64,000 bases of DNA from Shewanella gaetbuli (GTDB taxonomy: Bacteria > Pseudomonadota > Gammaproteobacteria > Enterobacterales > Shewanellaceae), in the NCBI RefSeq assembly GCF_023284065.1, contig NZ_JAKIKP010000006.1:165482-229481 (forward strand), in the 5' to 3' direction. Shown piece after piece: positions 29,074-38,604 of this stretch. The position numbers were made by a program, and so were the translations under genes. The notes under the pieces were generated by a model. It searched no databases. It saw only the letters and a list, made by a program, of their open reading frames with translations, and was not told the origin of the DNA. Numbering within the stretch: position 1 is the stretch's first letter; every line of letters starts with the position of its first letter.

Positions 29074-31005
29074 TTATCTGTGTTGTGAGCCGCTTAATTC
29101 AAGTGGGCGTGAATCATCGAGGGTAGATTGAATCGTTTGCGGTGTTGAACGTTGTTGAATTACTGCATTGCTCGGGCTCATTAATACTAAGTTTTCTAAC
29201 CAAGTTTTACCGGCAACCATTTGAATTGGGGCAGGTAAGTTATCGACCAGTTGCTGGCTACCGACTTCTGGCAGCATTTGATCAATAACGTATTCTGCCC
29301 GAGGTTTGATACTTGGCTCACCAATTCGCCCACGTTGTCCCCAGTCCACAATAATATTTGAACCTGAGGCATTTTCAGGGTTATTGGTAATTGCCACATC
29401 ACGTAAAATATTATATCTGTGACTCATCAATGCTTCTTCAAATAGCATGGCAGCATCTTCACGAGTAGAGGAGTAACTGTAAAAGTCAGATGCATGATCA
29501 GGTTTAAAAAAGCTGGTGACATCACTCGGCTTATAAGCTTTTTGAGTATTATTAGCTGTTTCACCTTTGAAGCTAACTTCAGCAAGAGAGTACATTTCGC
29601 TACTTTGCAGAGGTGAATTTAAAGCCAATTGATCAGAAACCAAAGCACTGTTGTTAGCGCGACGATAAAAATCGTCTAACAGAGTTGGGCCCGTTAATTG
29701 CGCATGAACACTGCGAGGGAAAAAGTCGTTAGCATGAGCCAGTTCGTGATAAAGCAAAGAGGCCAGTCTTGGCGTTAAGTCGTTAAGGGTTCGACTGACG
29801 CGGATTTCAGGATCATAATATCGATAGACATAATCATTGTTTTTAACATGACGCCAAGGGACTAAAAATTGTAAGTCATTACCGAAGTCACTTCGAAAAT
29901 CAGGAGCTTCGTTGATGGTGTCTCTTTGTTCTGGTGTCATCCACAGATTGTTAGGATCTAGGTATATTGCACCTGTGACGACCCAATAGAAAGAGGGCCT
30001 AACATCGTAACTAATGACGACAGCCGTTACTGATTGCAATAAGGTTTTAAAGTCATTATTAACATCTTTTTCAATCAAAAAACGTTTGAAGTTTGCTCCC
30101 ATCCAATCATGGGACACAATCACTCTGTCCATTATTTCATCAATGGTAGGGGCAGTTCTTTGTTGGCCTATTAGCGGTAAACGTGAAATGGCACAACTCT
30201 CATTCAAGGAATTGGAATATACACATTGTGATAATGCAGCAGAGTAGGGCGAGTCATTGTTATAGGGATACGTTCTGGCTACAGGGGAATCAAAGTATTC
30301 AGAGGTAATAGGTGACTCATTGGTCACCAGTAGGTGGACGTTATCAGTATAGGTTTGACCATTGACATTAGCAGTGGCGTTTAAAGTGACAATAGTATCT
30401 TGGCTAACGGTAGGAGCAGTAAATAAGGGTCTACTTCCATTCGACAGGTCTAAATTAAGATTTATTGATGAGTCACTACACCATTGGGTGTTGTTGGTCG
30501 CTTGAGTAATATCACTGGTCAAACGGACACTAACCCCATTTCCTTCAACAACTTGATGATCGCTATTAACGCCATAATATACTTGATTTTCTGCGGTGAC
30601 ATTCACTTCGAAGTCATGTTGAATATCGATTCCTGAACCGGTTACATTAACCGAAAATTGATAGACTCCGCTGTTATTAGGGGTGAAATTTAGCACTGGT
30701 GATTGACTGCTTACTAATGCTAATGGGCTACCAGTGAGTTGTTGCCATTCAAAGTTAAGGTCTTTACTATCACGATTAGAAAACTTGGCAATGATGGCAC
30801 TCGGTTTGCCTTGTTGGTAGTTGGGCTCTAAAAACAGCTCAAGATTATTGCCAGCGTCTATAATATTCCATTCGAATCCTTCATTACACTGTACGATAGG
30901 AGTCCCTGTGTCTGGAGTTTCAGTACTATCATCACCACCGCCACCACATGCAGTTAGGACACACGCGGATATAATGACAGGAAATGCCTTGTTTAAAATA
31001 ATCAT
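29074..31005 (-). CDS. large lipoprotein with a zincin-like HExxH motif
   Basis: A 643-residue lipoprotein: lipobox LTACGGGGDD (Cys20), a Gly-rich tether, then an Ig/PKD-like beta-sandwich region (residues about 40-230: FEWQQLTGSPLAL, NSGVYQFSVNVTG) and a C-terminal half with HELAHANDF at residues 420-428. An EDAAMLFEEALM segment near residue 516 could supply a further acidic ligand. The layout suggests a surface or periplasmic metallopeptidase-like protein, but the family is not one I recognise and no activity is established. Alone in its transcription unit. Confidence 0.75.
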   Translation of the reverse strand: MIILNKAFPVIISACVLTACGGGGDDSTETPDTGTPIVQCNEGFEWNIIDAGNNLELFLEPNYQQGKPSAIIAKFSNRDSKDLNFEWQQLTGSPLALVSSQSPVLNFTPNNSGVYQFSVNVTGSGIDIQHDFEVNVTAENQVYYGVNSDHQVVEGNGVSVRLTSDITQATNNTQWCSDSSINLNLDLSNGSRPLFTAPTVSQDTIVTLNATANVNGQTYTDNVHLLVTNESPITSEYFDSPVARTYPYNNDSPYSAALSQCVYSNSLNESCAISRLPLIGQQRTAPTIDEIMDRVIVSHDWMGANFKRFLIEKDVNNDFKTLLQSVTAVVISYDVRPSFYWVVTGAIYLDPNNLWMTPEQRDTINEAPDFRSDFGNDLQFLVPWRHVKNNDYVYRYYDPEIRVSRTLNDLTPRLASLLYHELAHANDFFPRSVHAQLTGPTLLDDFYRRANNSALVSDQLALNSPLQSSEMYSLAEVSFKGETANNTQKAYKPSDVTSFFKPDHASDFYSYSSTREDAAMLFEEALMSHRYNILRDVAITNNPENASGSNIIVDWGQRGRIGEPSIKPRAEYVIDQMLPEVGSQQLVDNLPAPIQMVAGKTWLENLVLMSPSNAVIQQRSTPQTIQSTLDDSRPLELSGSQHR

Positions 31006-31068
31006 AATAGAATTCCATAACGTTATTATGATTTGACTATAGCATGATAGAAATGTTGCTGAAAAGAT

Positions 31069-31096
31069 AAAACAAGCGCCATAAGGCGCTTGTTTT
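31069..31096 (-). terminator. terminator after the DUF2069-arsC-bepA unit
   Basis: Twelve-base perfect arms AAAACAAGCGCC / GGCGCTTGTTTT around a four-base loop, with T-rich flank on the minus strand; it could also act on the plus strand. Confidence 0.85.
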
Positions 31097-31151
31097 CATT
31101 TAATAAAATGCTAAAGGGTTGAGTTGATAGCTTAAACGCTAGCGGAGTAAA

Positions 31152-31532
31152 TTAGCCGTTATCTTTTGATTTCTTTTTTAATCCAAGGCCTAATTCGCGA
31201 CCTCTTTTTCTGGCATAAAATGGAAAACCCACCAGTAAAGCCATAATCAGTACAGATTCGATGACAGCAAAAATGATTGCCGTTTCAGTAATGTAAACCA
31301 AGGTTAACCCATGGAGTAGATATAAACATAGAATGAAGCTTGCCCATGCATAAGTATAGGGATTACCTTGTATTACACCCTTTAATGGAAACAATAACGG
31401 TACAATCCAAATAAGACTAAATGCCAATGAATATGTGCCATTCAATCCTTGCTGAATAAACCAGCCAGTCAGCAACAATACCAAGGCGATGTAACCTGAA
31501 CGACAAAGCTTAAATAAAGTATTAGAGGTCAT
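31152..31532 (-). CDS. DUF2069 membrane protein
   Basis: A 126-residue protein with four hydrophobic helices and the family segment GNPYTYAWASFILCLYLLHG. The basic C-terminus (RKRGRELGLGLKKKSKDNG) is cytoplasmic by the positive-inside rule. Function unknown. Starts six bases after arsC stop, so it is part of the bepA-arsC-DUF2069 operon. Confidence 0.85.
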   Translation of the reverse strand: MTSNTLFKLCRSGYIALVLLLTGWFIQQGLNGTYSLAFSLIWIVPLLFPLKGVIQGNPYTYAWASFILCLYLLHGLTLVYITETAIIFAVIESVLIMALLVGFPFYARKRGRELGLGLKKKSKDNG

Positions 31533-31538
31533 TTAGGG

Positions 31539-31901
31539 TTACTCAATAATGGCTAAAACATTCTCAGGTGGACGACCGATGGCCGCTTTGCCGTCGCAAA
31601 GTACAATTGGACGCTCTATTAACTTGGGGGTGTTAACCATTGCAGCAATTAACTCATCTTCGGTTAACGCTTCACTGTTGAGTTGTTGGGCTTTATATTC
31701 TGTTTCTTTGGTACGCATTAGTTGGCGGGCTGTTAAGCCAAGTAGTGACAATATGTGGCTAATTTTTGCAGCATCAAGTGGCTGTTTTAAGTATTCGATA
31801 ATTTCGATGTCAGAAGATTTTTGCTCAATTAAGGCTAATGTTTCGCGGCTTTTTGAACAGCGTGGGTTATGAATAATGGTGATTTTTTTCATAGTACTCA
31901 T
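31539..31901 (-). CDS. arsC: ArsC-family (glutaredoxin-type) arsenate reductase homologue
   Basis: A 120-residue ArsC/YfgD-type protein. HNPRCSKSRETL carries the catalytic Cys (about residue 15), and LIERPIVLCDGKAAIGRPPENVL is the C-terminal block with the conserved Arg. In gammaproteobacteria this gene (yfgD) commonly follows the bepA (yfgC) protease, as here, and there is no ars operon nearby, so a general thiol-redox role is as likely as arsenate reduction. Two ATGs near the start are possible; the upstream one is used. Confidence 0.88.
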   Translation of the reverse strand: MSTMKKITIIHNPRCSKSRETLALIEQKSSDIEIIEYLKQPLDAAKISHILSLLGLTARQLMRTKETEYKAQQLNSEALTEDELIAAMVNTPKLIERPIVLCDGKAAIGRPPENVLAIIE

Positions 31902-31918
31902 TTTTCTGTTTGGATGGA

Positions 31919-33403
31919 TTATTTTAAAGCTTCTAGGCTTCTGTCAGCTTCTCTAAACTGTCTTATTCTGGCTTCAATTCGAGCGATTTGTAATGGCTCT
32001 CCTTCTGAATGTCTGTAAGCATAGTTTAATTGATCGATGGCACCTTTGTAGTCAGCCATTAACGCCATAGCTTCGGCTTTTGAATAATGTTCAAGCGCTT
32101 TGTCACCCATTTTACGGTATGCATCACTCATAATTTGATAGGGTAAGATATTTTGTTTATCTAAAAAGATAATATCTTGAAGCATTGGAATGGCTTTTTT
32201 AGGTTGGCCTGCTTCCACATAAATATGCGCTAAATTAGCGTTGATTACTTGAGAAGTTGGTTTTAATTTTCGTTGCGATTCAAGTAAGGCAATGGCTTCA
32301 TCATAAGATTTTTTCTGCGCTAATAAATCCGTTTTAGTATCGATATAAAACAGGTTGTCATTATCTAATGCTAATAATTCATCAATAATCTGCTCTGATT
32401 CTTCAAATTGTTTGAGCCTAAAAAGAGCTAATGCTTTGCCATATTGCGCCGCCTGCTTAAAAGTATAGGTGCGTTTTTTTAATTGAGTATTAAACAAAGA
32501 TAATGCCGCTTGATCACTAAAGCTAGAAAAACGCACTTGGATACGGGCTTTTGCTAACTGGTAATTCAAATTATCAGGCACATAGCGATGTGGATAGAGT
32601 GACGCTCGGTTTCTGGCATCAGTAATACGCGACTCAGGTAATGGGTGAGTTAAAAGCATTTGCGGTGGTGTAGTGGTAAAACGATACCGAGTTGCTAACT
32701 GAGCAAAAAAATCAGATGCACCGTTAGGGTCAAATCCAGCATCAACTAATATTTGCATACCAATTCGGTCCGCTTCTTTTTCATGCAAGCGGGTATAATT
32801 GATTTTAGATTGTGTTGCCAATGCTTGGGTGGTCGCAAGCGCAGCCATACCTGCTTGCGGAGCTGCAATGGTCAATAAAATGGCTCCAAGTAACCCCGCC
32901 ATGGTTGCCGTAGAGCTTTTTTGCTGGGCTTCTAAAGAACGTGCTAAATGTCGTTGAGTCACGTGAGTGACTTCGTGAGCTAATACTGAGGCTAATTCAC
33001 TTTCGGTGTTGGCATTCAAAAATAACCCAGTATGAACACCTACATGACCACCAAAAAAAGCGAACGCGTTGATTTCGTCATTTCTAAGTAGGAAGAAGTA
33101 AAATGGGGTTTTAACCCCTGTTGCATGGGCGACGAGCTTGTTACCTAGCTCAGATAAATATTGATTAAGTACAGGGTCATTTAATACCGGCGCAGATGAG
33201 CGTATTACACGCATATATGCATCACCGTAGACGGTTTCTTTTTCTAGACTAAAAGTATTAACAGCCGCTGTACCTAAATCAGGTAGGTCATTGTTAGCAA
33301 AACTTTTTGCAATGGTTGCAGCAAACAGCACCGCCACCGAGCTTGCTAGGATTGTTTTAGTCATTTTTTTAAACGACTTACCGGTGAAATTTAATTTTCC
33401 CAA
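31919..33403 (-). CDS. bepA: periplasmic M48 protease/chaperone BepA (YfgC)
   Basis: Periplasmic metalloprotease and chaperone that aids LptD assembly and degrades stalled outer-membrane proteins. Residues 1-36 are a signal peptide; the zinc motif HEVTH sits in LAHEVTHVTQRHLAR with EKEADRIGMQIL as the third ligand region; residues about 320-480 are TPR repeats. The 494 residues match BepA. Start is a TTG with AAGG seven bases upstream. Heads the operon with arsC and DUF2069. Confidence 0.95.
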   Translation of the reverse strand: MGKLNFTGKSFKKMTKTILASSVAVLFAATIAKSFANNDLPDLGTAAVNTFSLEKETVYGDAYMRVIRSSAPVLNDPVLNQYLSELGNKLVAHATGVKTPFYFFLLRNDEINAFAFFGGHVGVHTGLFLNANTESELASVLAHEVTHVTQRHLARSLEAQQKSSTATMAGLLGAILLTIAAPQAGMAALATTQALATQSKINYTRLHEKEADRIGMQILVDAGFDPNGASDFFAQLATRYRFTTTPPQMLLTHPLPESRITDARNRASLYPHRYVPDNLNYQLAKARIQVRFSSFSDQAALSLFNTQLKKRTYTFKQAAQYGKALALFRLKQFEESEQIIDELLALDNDNLFYIDTKTDLLAQKKSYDEAIALLESQRKLKPTSQVINANLAHIYVEAGQPKKAIPMLQDIIFLDKQNILPYQIMSDAYRKMGDKALEHYSKAEAMALMADYKGAIDQLNYAYRHSEGEPLQIARIEARIRQFREADRSLEALK

Positions 33404-33518
33404 ACGACACCCTTAAACTGATTAATTTATAGAGAAAACCGGTTAAGAGTTTACTCTGTTAGCTTGTGGTTTTCTATGCAACTAAGGATAATAGCGGCAG
33501 TTTATTTAACGTAACAAA

Positions 33519-33737
33519 ATGATGAAAAATATAAATTTAACATCTTATCGATGCCCATATCCTTTAGTCCAAGTAAAATTGCATATGAAACAATTAACTT
33601 CTGGAGAAGCGTTGAAAGTTATATTATCTGACACTGGTTCGCGTAGAGATGTTCCCGCGTGGGCAAAAAATAATGGTTATCAGGTGGATCTATTGCAGCA
33701 AGATAAGCAGCAGATGGCAATAATTATTACTAAATAA
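33519..33737 (+). CDS. TusA-family sulfurtransferase-like protein
   Basis: A 72-residue TusA-like protein with the CPYP motif (Cys about residue 12, in YRCPYPLVQVKL), the usual active-site Cys of sulfur-relay proteins, and GEALKVILSDTGSRRDVPAWAKNNGY. It may pass sulfur to a partner, but the partner is not adjacent. Divergent from bepA and followed by an AI-2E permease 38 bases later, as in the E. coli yfgC region. Confidence 0.85.
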   Translation: MMKNINLTSYRCPYPLVQVKLHMKQLTSGEALKVILSDTGSRRDVPAWAKNNGYQVDLLQQDKQQMAIIITK

Positions 33738-33781
33738 CGACATGTTAGGCTAATTTTTCTTCATTTATACAAGGTTTGGTA

Positions 33782-34861
33782 ATGTTAGAGTTTTTGAAAG
33801 AATGGTATACAACTCGCTTTAGTGATCCTCAAGCTATCACACTGGTCTTTATTCTAATTGGTATCACGCTGACTTTATATTTTGGCGCAGGCTTGCTTGC
33901 GCCATTATTAGTCGCCTTAGTGCTGGCATTTTTATTAGAGTGGCCTGTAGCGCAAATGGCCAAATTGGGCATCAATAGAACCGCAGGTGCATCAATTGTA
34001 TTAGTGGCATTTTTAGGCTTAATGTTGGTGTTATTTCTAGTCTTAATACCGAGTCTTTGGCGACAAGGAGTAAGCTTAGTGACTGATTTACCTAGCATGT
34101 TAGATAAAGGCATGTTAGTTATTCGTGATTTAAGTAATGACTACCCGCAATTTATAAGTGCAGAACAAATTGATGCTTCGTTAAACGAGTTCAAGAAGTT
34201 GCTTGATACCCAACACTTACTTGATTTTGGTAAACAGCTATTAGGGTTTTCAGCATCATTGTTAGTCTTAATGGTATATGTGATTTTAGTTCCTCTGTTG
34301 GTGTTCTTTTTCTTAAAAGATAAACAACAGCTGATTGAAGGTAGTAAGCGGTTTTTCCCTGCAAATAGAGGGCTTGCGCGTAAAGTGTGGTTCGAAATGG
34401 ACCAGCAAATTTTTAATTACATTCGCGGTAAGGTGATTGAAATTGTTATTGTGGGTGTCGTGAGTTACGTATTTTTTGCCATCATGGGGTTACGTTATTC
34501 GGCCTTACTTGGTGTTCTGACGGGATTATCTGTGCTCATTCCTTATGTCGGTGCCACCTTGGTGACATTACCTATTGCGTTGGTTGCATTTGTCCAATGG
34601 GGTATTGGTCCTGAGTTTGGCTACTTAATGTTAGGCTACGGCATTATTCAAGCATTAGATGGTAACTTATTAGTGCCTATCTTATTCAGTGATGCTGTGG
34701 ATTTACACCCGGTGATGATTATTGCTGCGGTATTAGTTTTCGGTGGGTTGTGGGGTGTATGGGGAGTGTTTTTTGCTATTCCTTTGGCGTCGTTGGTTAA
34801 AGCGGTAATTAATGCTTGGCCGAATCAGCCGGATAACAACCCTAAGTTAGACTTAGAGTAA
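33782..34861 (+). CDS. perM: AI-2E family transporter (PerM-like)
   Basis: A 359-residue inner-membrane protein of the AI-2E/UPF0118 family with about seven or eight helices, including LLAPLLVALVLAFLLEWPV near the N-terminus and the family's GYGIIQALDGNLLVPILFSDAVDLHPV signature (shown in part). Substrate uncertain; PerM is the E. coli paralogue adjacent to bepA. The frame opens at a TTG six bases earlier, but the ATG at 33782 has AAGG seven bases upstream. Confidence 0.9.
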   Translation: MLEFLKEWYTTRFSDPQAITLVFILIGITLTLYFGAGLLAPLLVALVLAFLLEWPVAQMAKLGINRTAGASIVLVAFLGLMLVLFLVLIPSLWRQGVSLVTDLPSMLDKGMLVIRDLSNDYPQFISAEQIDASLNEFKKLLDTQHLLDFGKQLLGFSASLLVLMVYVILVPLLVFFFLKDKQQLIEGSKRFFPANRGLARKVWFEMDQQIFNYIRGKVIEIVIVGVVSYVFFAIMGLRYSALLGVLTGLSVLIPYVGATLVTLPIALVAFVQWGIGPEFGYLMLGYGIIQALDGNLLVPILFSDAVDLHPVMIIAAVLVFGGLWGVWGVFFAIPLASLVKAVINAWPNQPDNNPKLDLE

Positions 34862-34867
34862 CGTGAT

Positions 34868-35152
34868 TCATAAATCAAAACGCACTGAACTAAACTGTGC
34901 GTTTTGATTGTTAACGTCAATCTTCACTATTTCAGTTAATTTCACTTCAATGGGGTGTTGGTTATCGTCAAACCCTTTAATAACTTCATATTTATGTTGT
35001 TGGTGAGTGGTAAAACCCGTGGTATGAAACTGCCCTTGAATAAGGCGGTTGTCTGTCAGCGTGATTGTCACGTTATAACGATACAGGCATATGATTTCTA
35101 TATAGTCATGGTATTCACAGGCTAAAATATTTTGCTCCTCAGACTGTTTCAT
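34868..35152 (-). CDS. rof: Rho-binding antiterminator (Rof/YaeO) family protein
   Basis: A 94-residue protein resembling Rof/YaeO, a small inhibitor that binds Rho and lowers termination. Visible are the LACEYHDYIEI opening with a CxxYD-type block, the NVTITLTDNRLIQGQF strand pair and VKLTEIVKIDV, giving the Sm-like fold. Homology is by pattern, not strict identity. It follows the histidine phosphatase by 21 bases. A long inverted repeat overlaps its 3' end. Confidence 0.75.
   Translation of the reverse strand: MKQSEEQNILACEYHDYIEIICLYRYNVTITLTDNRLIQGQFHTTGFTTHQQHKYEVIKGFDDNQHPIEVKLTEIVKIDVNNQNAQFSSVRFDL
34873..34909. repeat. 13-bp inverted repeat overlapping the rof 3' end
   Basis: Arms AATCAAAACGCAC / GTGCGTTTTGATT with an 11-base loop, lying at the end of the Rof coding region and just past perM (plus strand). 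It may be a shared terminator for convergent genes but has no T-run on the plus side. Confidence 0.55.
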
Positions 35153-35173
35153 CGTGGGTTACCTATCACGGCG

Positions 35174-35725
35174 TTAGTAACTAAAGCGATAAATTGAATG
35201 AGTTTGTTTATTACCCATTTGGTTGACTTCAATAAAATACAATCTGTCGTAATCTTCTGTGTAATCCATTTTATCAACGTCGGTTTGTAAACTGAGCTTT
35301 TTCGCGAGTGTAATGGTGGTATTACCGTGGCCAACAATTAAATATGTCCCAGGGCGGGTCATTAGCGTTTCAGTAAAGGCGGCTAACTCACTTGGGTCAT
35401 AAATTTCAATGGTCTTGTTATGGTGTAATGCTGTTGGTTCAGCGGTTTGAAGCGTGCGCTTGTAGTCAGTTGAATATACTTTGTCGAGTGGAATATGGGC
35501 CAGCATTTGCGCTAAGCGATCGGCTCTGGCTTGTCCTTGTGGGTTTAAGCCTGGGTTTTTCTCTTTAAGTTTTTCGCCATGTCTTACTAGAATAAATGTC
35601 CATTTATGCTGTTGCTCTGCCACTTTATGAGGCGTGATACTTGATGATTCTGTGGCAAGGGTTGTAGGACTCACTAAGGCGCATAGCATTAACCAAGGGG
35701 CTAAATTGCTTAAAAATTTGTTCAT
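35174..35725 (-). CDS. exported histidine phosphatase family protein
   Basis: A 183-residue protein with a signal peptide (about residues 1-24) and a phosphoglycerate-mutase-like fold: LVRHGEKLKEKNPGLNPQGQARAD has the catalytic RHGE (about residues 48-51), YSTDYKRTLQTAEPTA and IVGHGNTTI supply the second Arg and His. Likely a periplasmic phosphatase of unknown substrate. It is followed by rof. Confidence 0.85.
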   Translation of the reverse strand: MNKFLSNLAPWLMLCALVSPTTLATESSSITPHKVAEQQHKWTFILVRHGEKLKEKNPGLNPQGQARADRLAQMLAHIPLDKVYSTDYKRTLQTAEPTALHHNKTIEIYDPSELAAFTETLMTRPGTYLIVGHGNTTITLAKKLSLQTDVDKMDYTEDYDRLYFIEVNQMGNKQTHSIYRFSY

Positions 35726-35858
35726 ATCATTCTCATAATATAAAAGCAGTTATTATTACCATACTGGCTAATCTACATAAAATAAAGCCCTGATGTACAG
35801 GGCTTTATTATCAGCACAACATTGATGATGTTGTTTTAATTTACGCTTTATGCACCGT

Positions 35859-38027
35859 TTATTGTGCTAAAAATCCACGTGCGCGAAGTAATGGCTCAAT
35901 ACCGGCTTCTTTTCCTCTGAACTGTTTATACAGCATCATTGGGTCAGCACTGCCACCTTTGGAAAGGATATTATCTCTAAACTTTTGCGCGGTTTCTGGG
36001 TCAAATATGCCATTTTCTTTAAATGCTTCAAAGGCATCAGCTCCGAGAATTTCAGACCATAAATAACTGTAGTAACCCGCTGAGTAGCCTCCGGCAAAAA
36101 TATGTGAGAAATAGGTGCTTCTATAACGAGGAGCAATTTCAGGTAATAAACCCATTTTCGCCACTGATTCAGCTTCAAATTTAGCCGCATCATGCACCGT
36201 ATTATTTTTAAGGGTATGCCAGTCTAAATCTAAATAAGTTGCTGCCATATATTCAACGGTAATAAACCCTTGATTGAATTGACTTGCCGCTTGAATTTTA
36301 TCCACTAATTTTTGTGGAATAATTTCACCGGTTTCATAATGCTTAGCAAATTGCGCTAACACTTGAGGTTGTGTCATCCAGTTTTCCATGACTTGAGATG
36401 GAAACTCGACATAATCTCGTGGCACGCTGGTACCTGATTGTGAGCGATATTTTACATCAGAAAGTAAACCATGTAATGCGTGACCAAATTCATGGAATAA
36501 GGTGCTGGCTTCATCAAAGGTTAACAGAGAAGGGCGGCTTGCCGTCGGGCGAGGGAAGTTTAATACGTTTACAATAATGGGTTTAGAGTCAACACCATTC
36601 ATGTTGTATTGCTGACGATAAGCATTCATCCATGCGCCACCACGTTTGGTTTCACGGACATAGAAATCACCTAAGAATATCCCCATTAGGCTGCCGTCTT
36701 TATCATAGACTTCCCATGTTCTCACATCAGGGTGATACTTTGGTAAGTCAGTACGTTCTTTAACGGTGATACCAAATAAACGGTTGGCAGTATAAAACAC
36801 CCCATCTAATGTGCTTTCTAAAGAAAAGTAAGGCTTAGTTTGCTGTTCATTAAAGTCGTATTTTGCAACACGAATCTTGTCTGAATAATACCACCAGTCC
36901 CAAGCTTGTAATGTAAAGTCACCGCCTTCAGCATCAATTAAACTTTGCATATTTGCGACTTCTGTTTTGGCTTTATTAATTGCAGCAGGCCAAATTCTAT
37001 CTAGCAGTGTATAAACGTTTTGAGGATTTTTTGCGGTTCGGTTTTCTAACACGAAATCAGCGTGAGTGTTGTAACCCATTAGGGTTGCTCGTTCAGAACG
37101 TAACGCTGCTATAGTGGCTAAGATAGCTTTATTGTCATTGGCATCATTATGATTAGCTTGGTTAACATATGCTTTATAGATTTTTTCTCTAAGATCACGG
37201 TTATCAGCGTAGGTTAAAAAAGGCGTGATTGAAGGACGGTGTATGGTGAAAACCCATTTTCCATCATGACCTAGTTTTGTGGCTTTTTGTGCTGCTGTAT
37301 TGATTACACCTTGAGGCAATCCAGACAAATCGTCTTGGTTATCAATAATCAGTTTAAATGCATTATTTTCTTTTAAGACATTATCACCATACTCAATGCT
37401 GAGTTTGCCTATTTGTTCGTTTAAATCGCGTAACTTTTGCTTATCTTGTGGTGATAAATTAGCCCCACCACGAGTAAAAGATTTATAGGTGTCATTAAGT
37501 AGCTTAGCTTCAGAAACCGTTAAATTTAAGCTTTCTTGTTGCTCATATACTGATTTAACCCGTTGGAAAAGTTTATCATTTAAGTAAATGTCATCTCTTG
37601 CTGATGACAGCATTGGTGACACGATCTTGGCAATATCTTGTAAGTCTTTATTAGTATGTGCGCCAGTTAAGTTATAAAAAACACGGCTAACTTTATTCAG
37701 TAAATCACCCGAAAACTCCATCGCTTCAATGGTGTTGGCAAAGGTTGCTGGTTTAGCATTATTGCTAATGGCGGCAATTTCTTGTTGCTGCTGTTTTACA
37801 CCGGCTTCAAATGCAGGCAGATAATGCTCTGGCTTGATGTTGTCAAAATCGGGTATACCAAAAAAGGTATTATAAGGCTTAAAAAATGGATTATTTGCCG
37901 ATACTTCAAGTTGATTTTGTTGAGTTTGCTCTGTGTTAGTTGCTTGCTGTGGGGTGGTTGAACAGGCTGCTAATGTCAGTGAAATGGTGATTGCCGCGAC
38001 GAGTGGCTTCAGCGGTATTCCCTTCAT
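35859..38027 (-). CDS. M3 family metallopeptidase lipoprotein
   Basis: A 722-residue M3 peptidase (Dcp/oligopeptidase A type) with a lipobox (LAACST, Cys22), so it is membrane-anchored in the envelope, unlike the cytoplasmic OpdA. The catalytic HEFGHALHG motif is near residue 511, followed by the FAGGYSAGYYSYLWSEILGADAF block. It probably degrades short peptides in the periplasm. An opposite-frame ORF within it is a shadow. Confidence 0.92.
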   Translation of the reverse strand: MKGIPLKPLVAAITISLTLAACSTTPQQATNTEQTQQNQLEVSANNPFFKPYNTFFGIPDFDNIKPEHYLPAFEAGVKQQQQEIAAISNNAKPATFANTIEAMEFSGDLLNKVSRVFYNLTGAHTNKDLQDIAKIVSPMLSSARDDIYLNDKLFQRVKSVYEQQESLNLTVSEAKLLNDTYKSFTRGGANLSPQDKQKLRDLNEQIGKLSIEYGDNVLKENNAFKLIIDNQDDLSGLPQGVINTAAQKATKLGHDGKWVFTIHRPSITPFLTYADNRDLREKIYKAYVNQANHNDANDNKAILATIAALRSERATLMGYNTHADFVLENRTAKNPQNVYTLLDRIWPAAINKAKTEVANMQSLIDAEGGDFTLQAWDWWYYSDKIRVAKYDFNEQQTKPYFSLESTLDGVFYTANRLFGITVKERTDLPKYHPDVRTWEVYDKDGSLMGIFLGDFYVRETKRGGAWMNAYRQQYNMNGVDSKPIIVNVLNFPRPTASRPSLLTFDEASTLFHEFGHALHGLLSDVKYRSQSGTSVPRDYVEFPSQVMENWMTQPQVLAQFAKHYETGEIIPQKLVDKIQAASQFNQGFITVEYMAATYLDLDWHTLKNNTVHDAAKFEAESVAKMGLLPEIAPRYRSTYFSHIFAGGYSAGYYSYLWSEILGADAFEAFKENGIFDPETAQKFRDNILSKGGSADPMMLYKQFRGKEAGIEPLLRARGFLAQ

Positions 38028-38130
38028 TGTTATTCCTTATTTTTTGTTGAACTTCCCGAGTTGAGATCGGTGATATTTATCTCGGTTATTTTACGTGTTT
38101 CAAATTCAGAAAAAAACGTTACTTTGTAAC

Positions 38131-38169
38131 AAAAAAAACGATGTAAACACAATAGTGTTACATCGTTTT
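38131..38169 (-). terminator. terminator after the PstS-like gene
   Basis: Arms AAAACGATGTAAACAC / GTGTTACATCGTTTT with one bulge and an AATA loop, with eight Ts following on the minus strand. Located between the PstS-like gene and the M3 peptidase promoter. Confidence 0.82.
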
Positions 38170-38197
38170 CAGAGGTGTCACGGATGTTTGAGAAGGG

Positions 38198-38593
38198 TTA
38201 CGGTTTTAAAATAACCTTCACAGAGCCATCAACATCAGCTTCATCTATATAGCCAATGGCATTAGGGTTGCCTGCGACTGCTGCTTTCATTGCCGCTGCT
38301 GTTGCTACGGTTGCTGGTGGATTCCCTTTACCAGTAAATACCTGTTTAGACCAAAATGCTTTTAATTGTGCATCTGACTTACCCGTTACGGTATTGTGAA
38401 ACTCAGTGCGAATCGCATTACCTTCATCAAGTTCATAGACCACAATTGATGAATTACCTTTACCTAAGAAGGCTTTTTTAGCCTCTGATGCAGACATATC
38501 ACTGGCACTTGGGTTACCGATAACCACTACTGCAGCATTAGCCGCAAATGTAACACCTAAACTAAGCGTTAATATTGATAGTAACTTCTTCAT
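38198..38593 (-). CDS. small PstS-like phosphate-binding protein
   Basis: A 131-residue exported protein (signal ending AANA, about residue 20) related to the N-terminal part of periplasmic phosphate-binding proteins (PBP-like). VVVIGNPSASDMSASEAKKAFLGK and GNPNAIGYIDEADVDG resemble PstS lobes; it is far shorter than full PstS (about 330). No pstCAB genes are near. It begins 11 bases after the porin stop, so the two are an operon. Confidence 0.82.
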   Translation of the reverse strand: MKKLLSILTLSLGVTFAANAAVVVIGNPSASDMSASEAKKAFLGKGNSSIVVYELDEGNAIRTEFHNTVTGKSDAQLKAFWSKQVFTGKGNPPATVATAAAMKAAVAGNPNAIGYIDEADVDGSVKVILKP

Positions 38594-38604
38594 ATTATCG
38601 CTCC

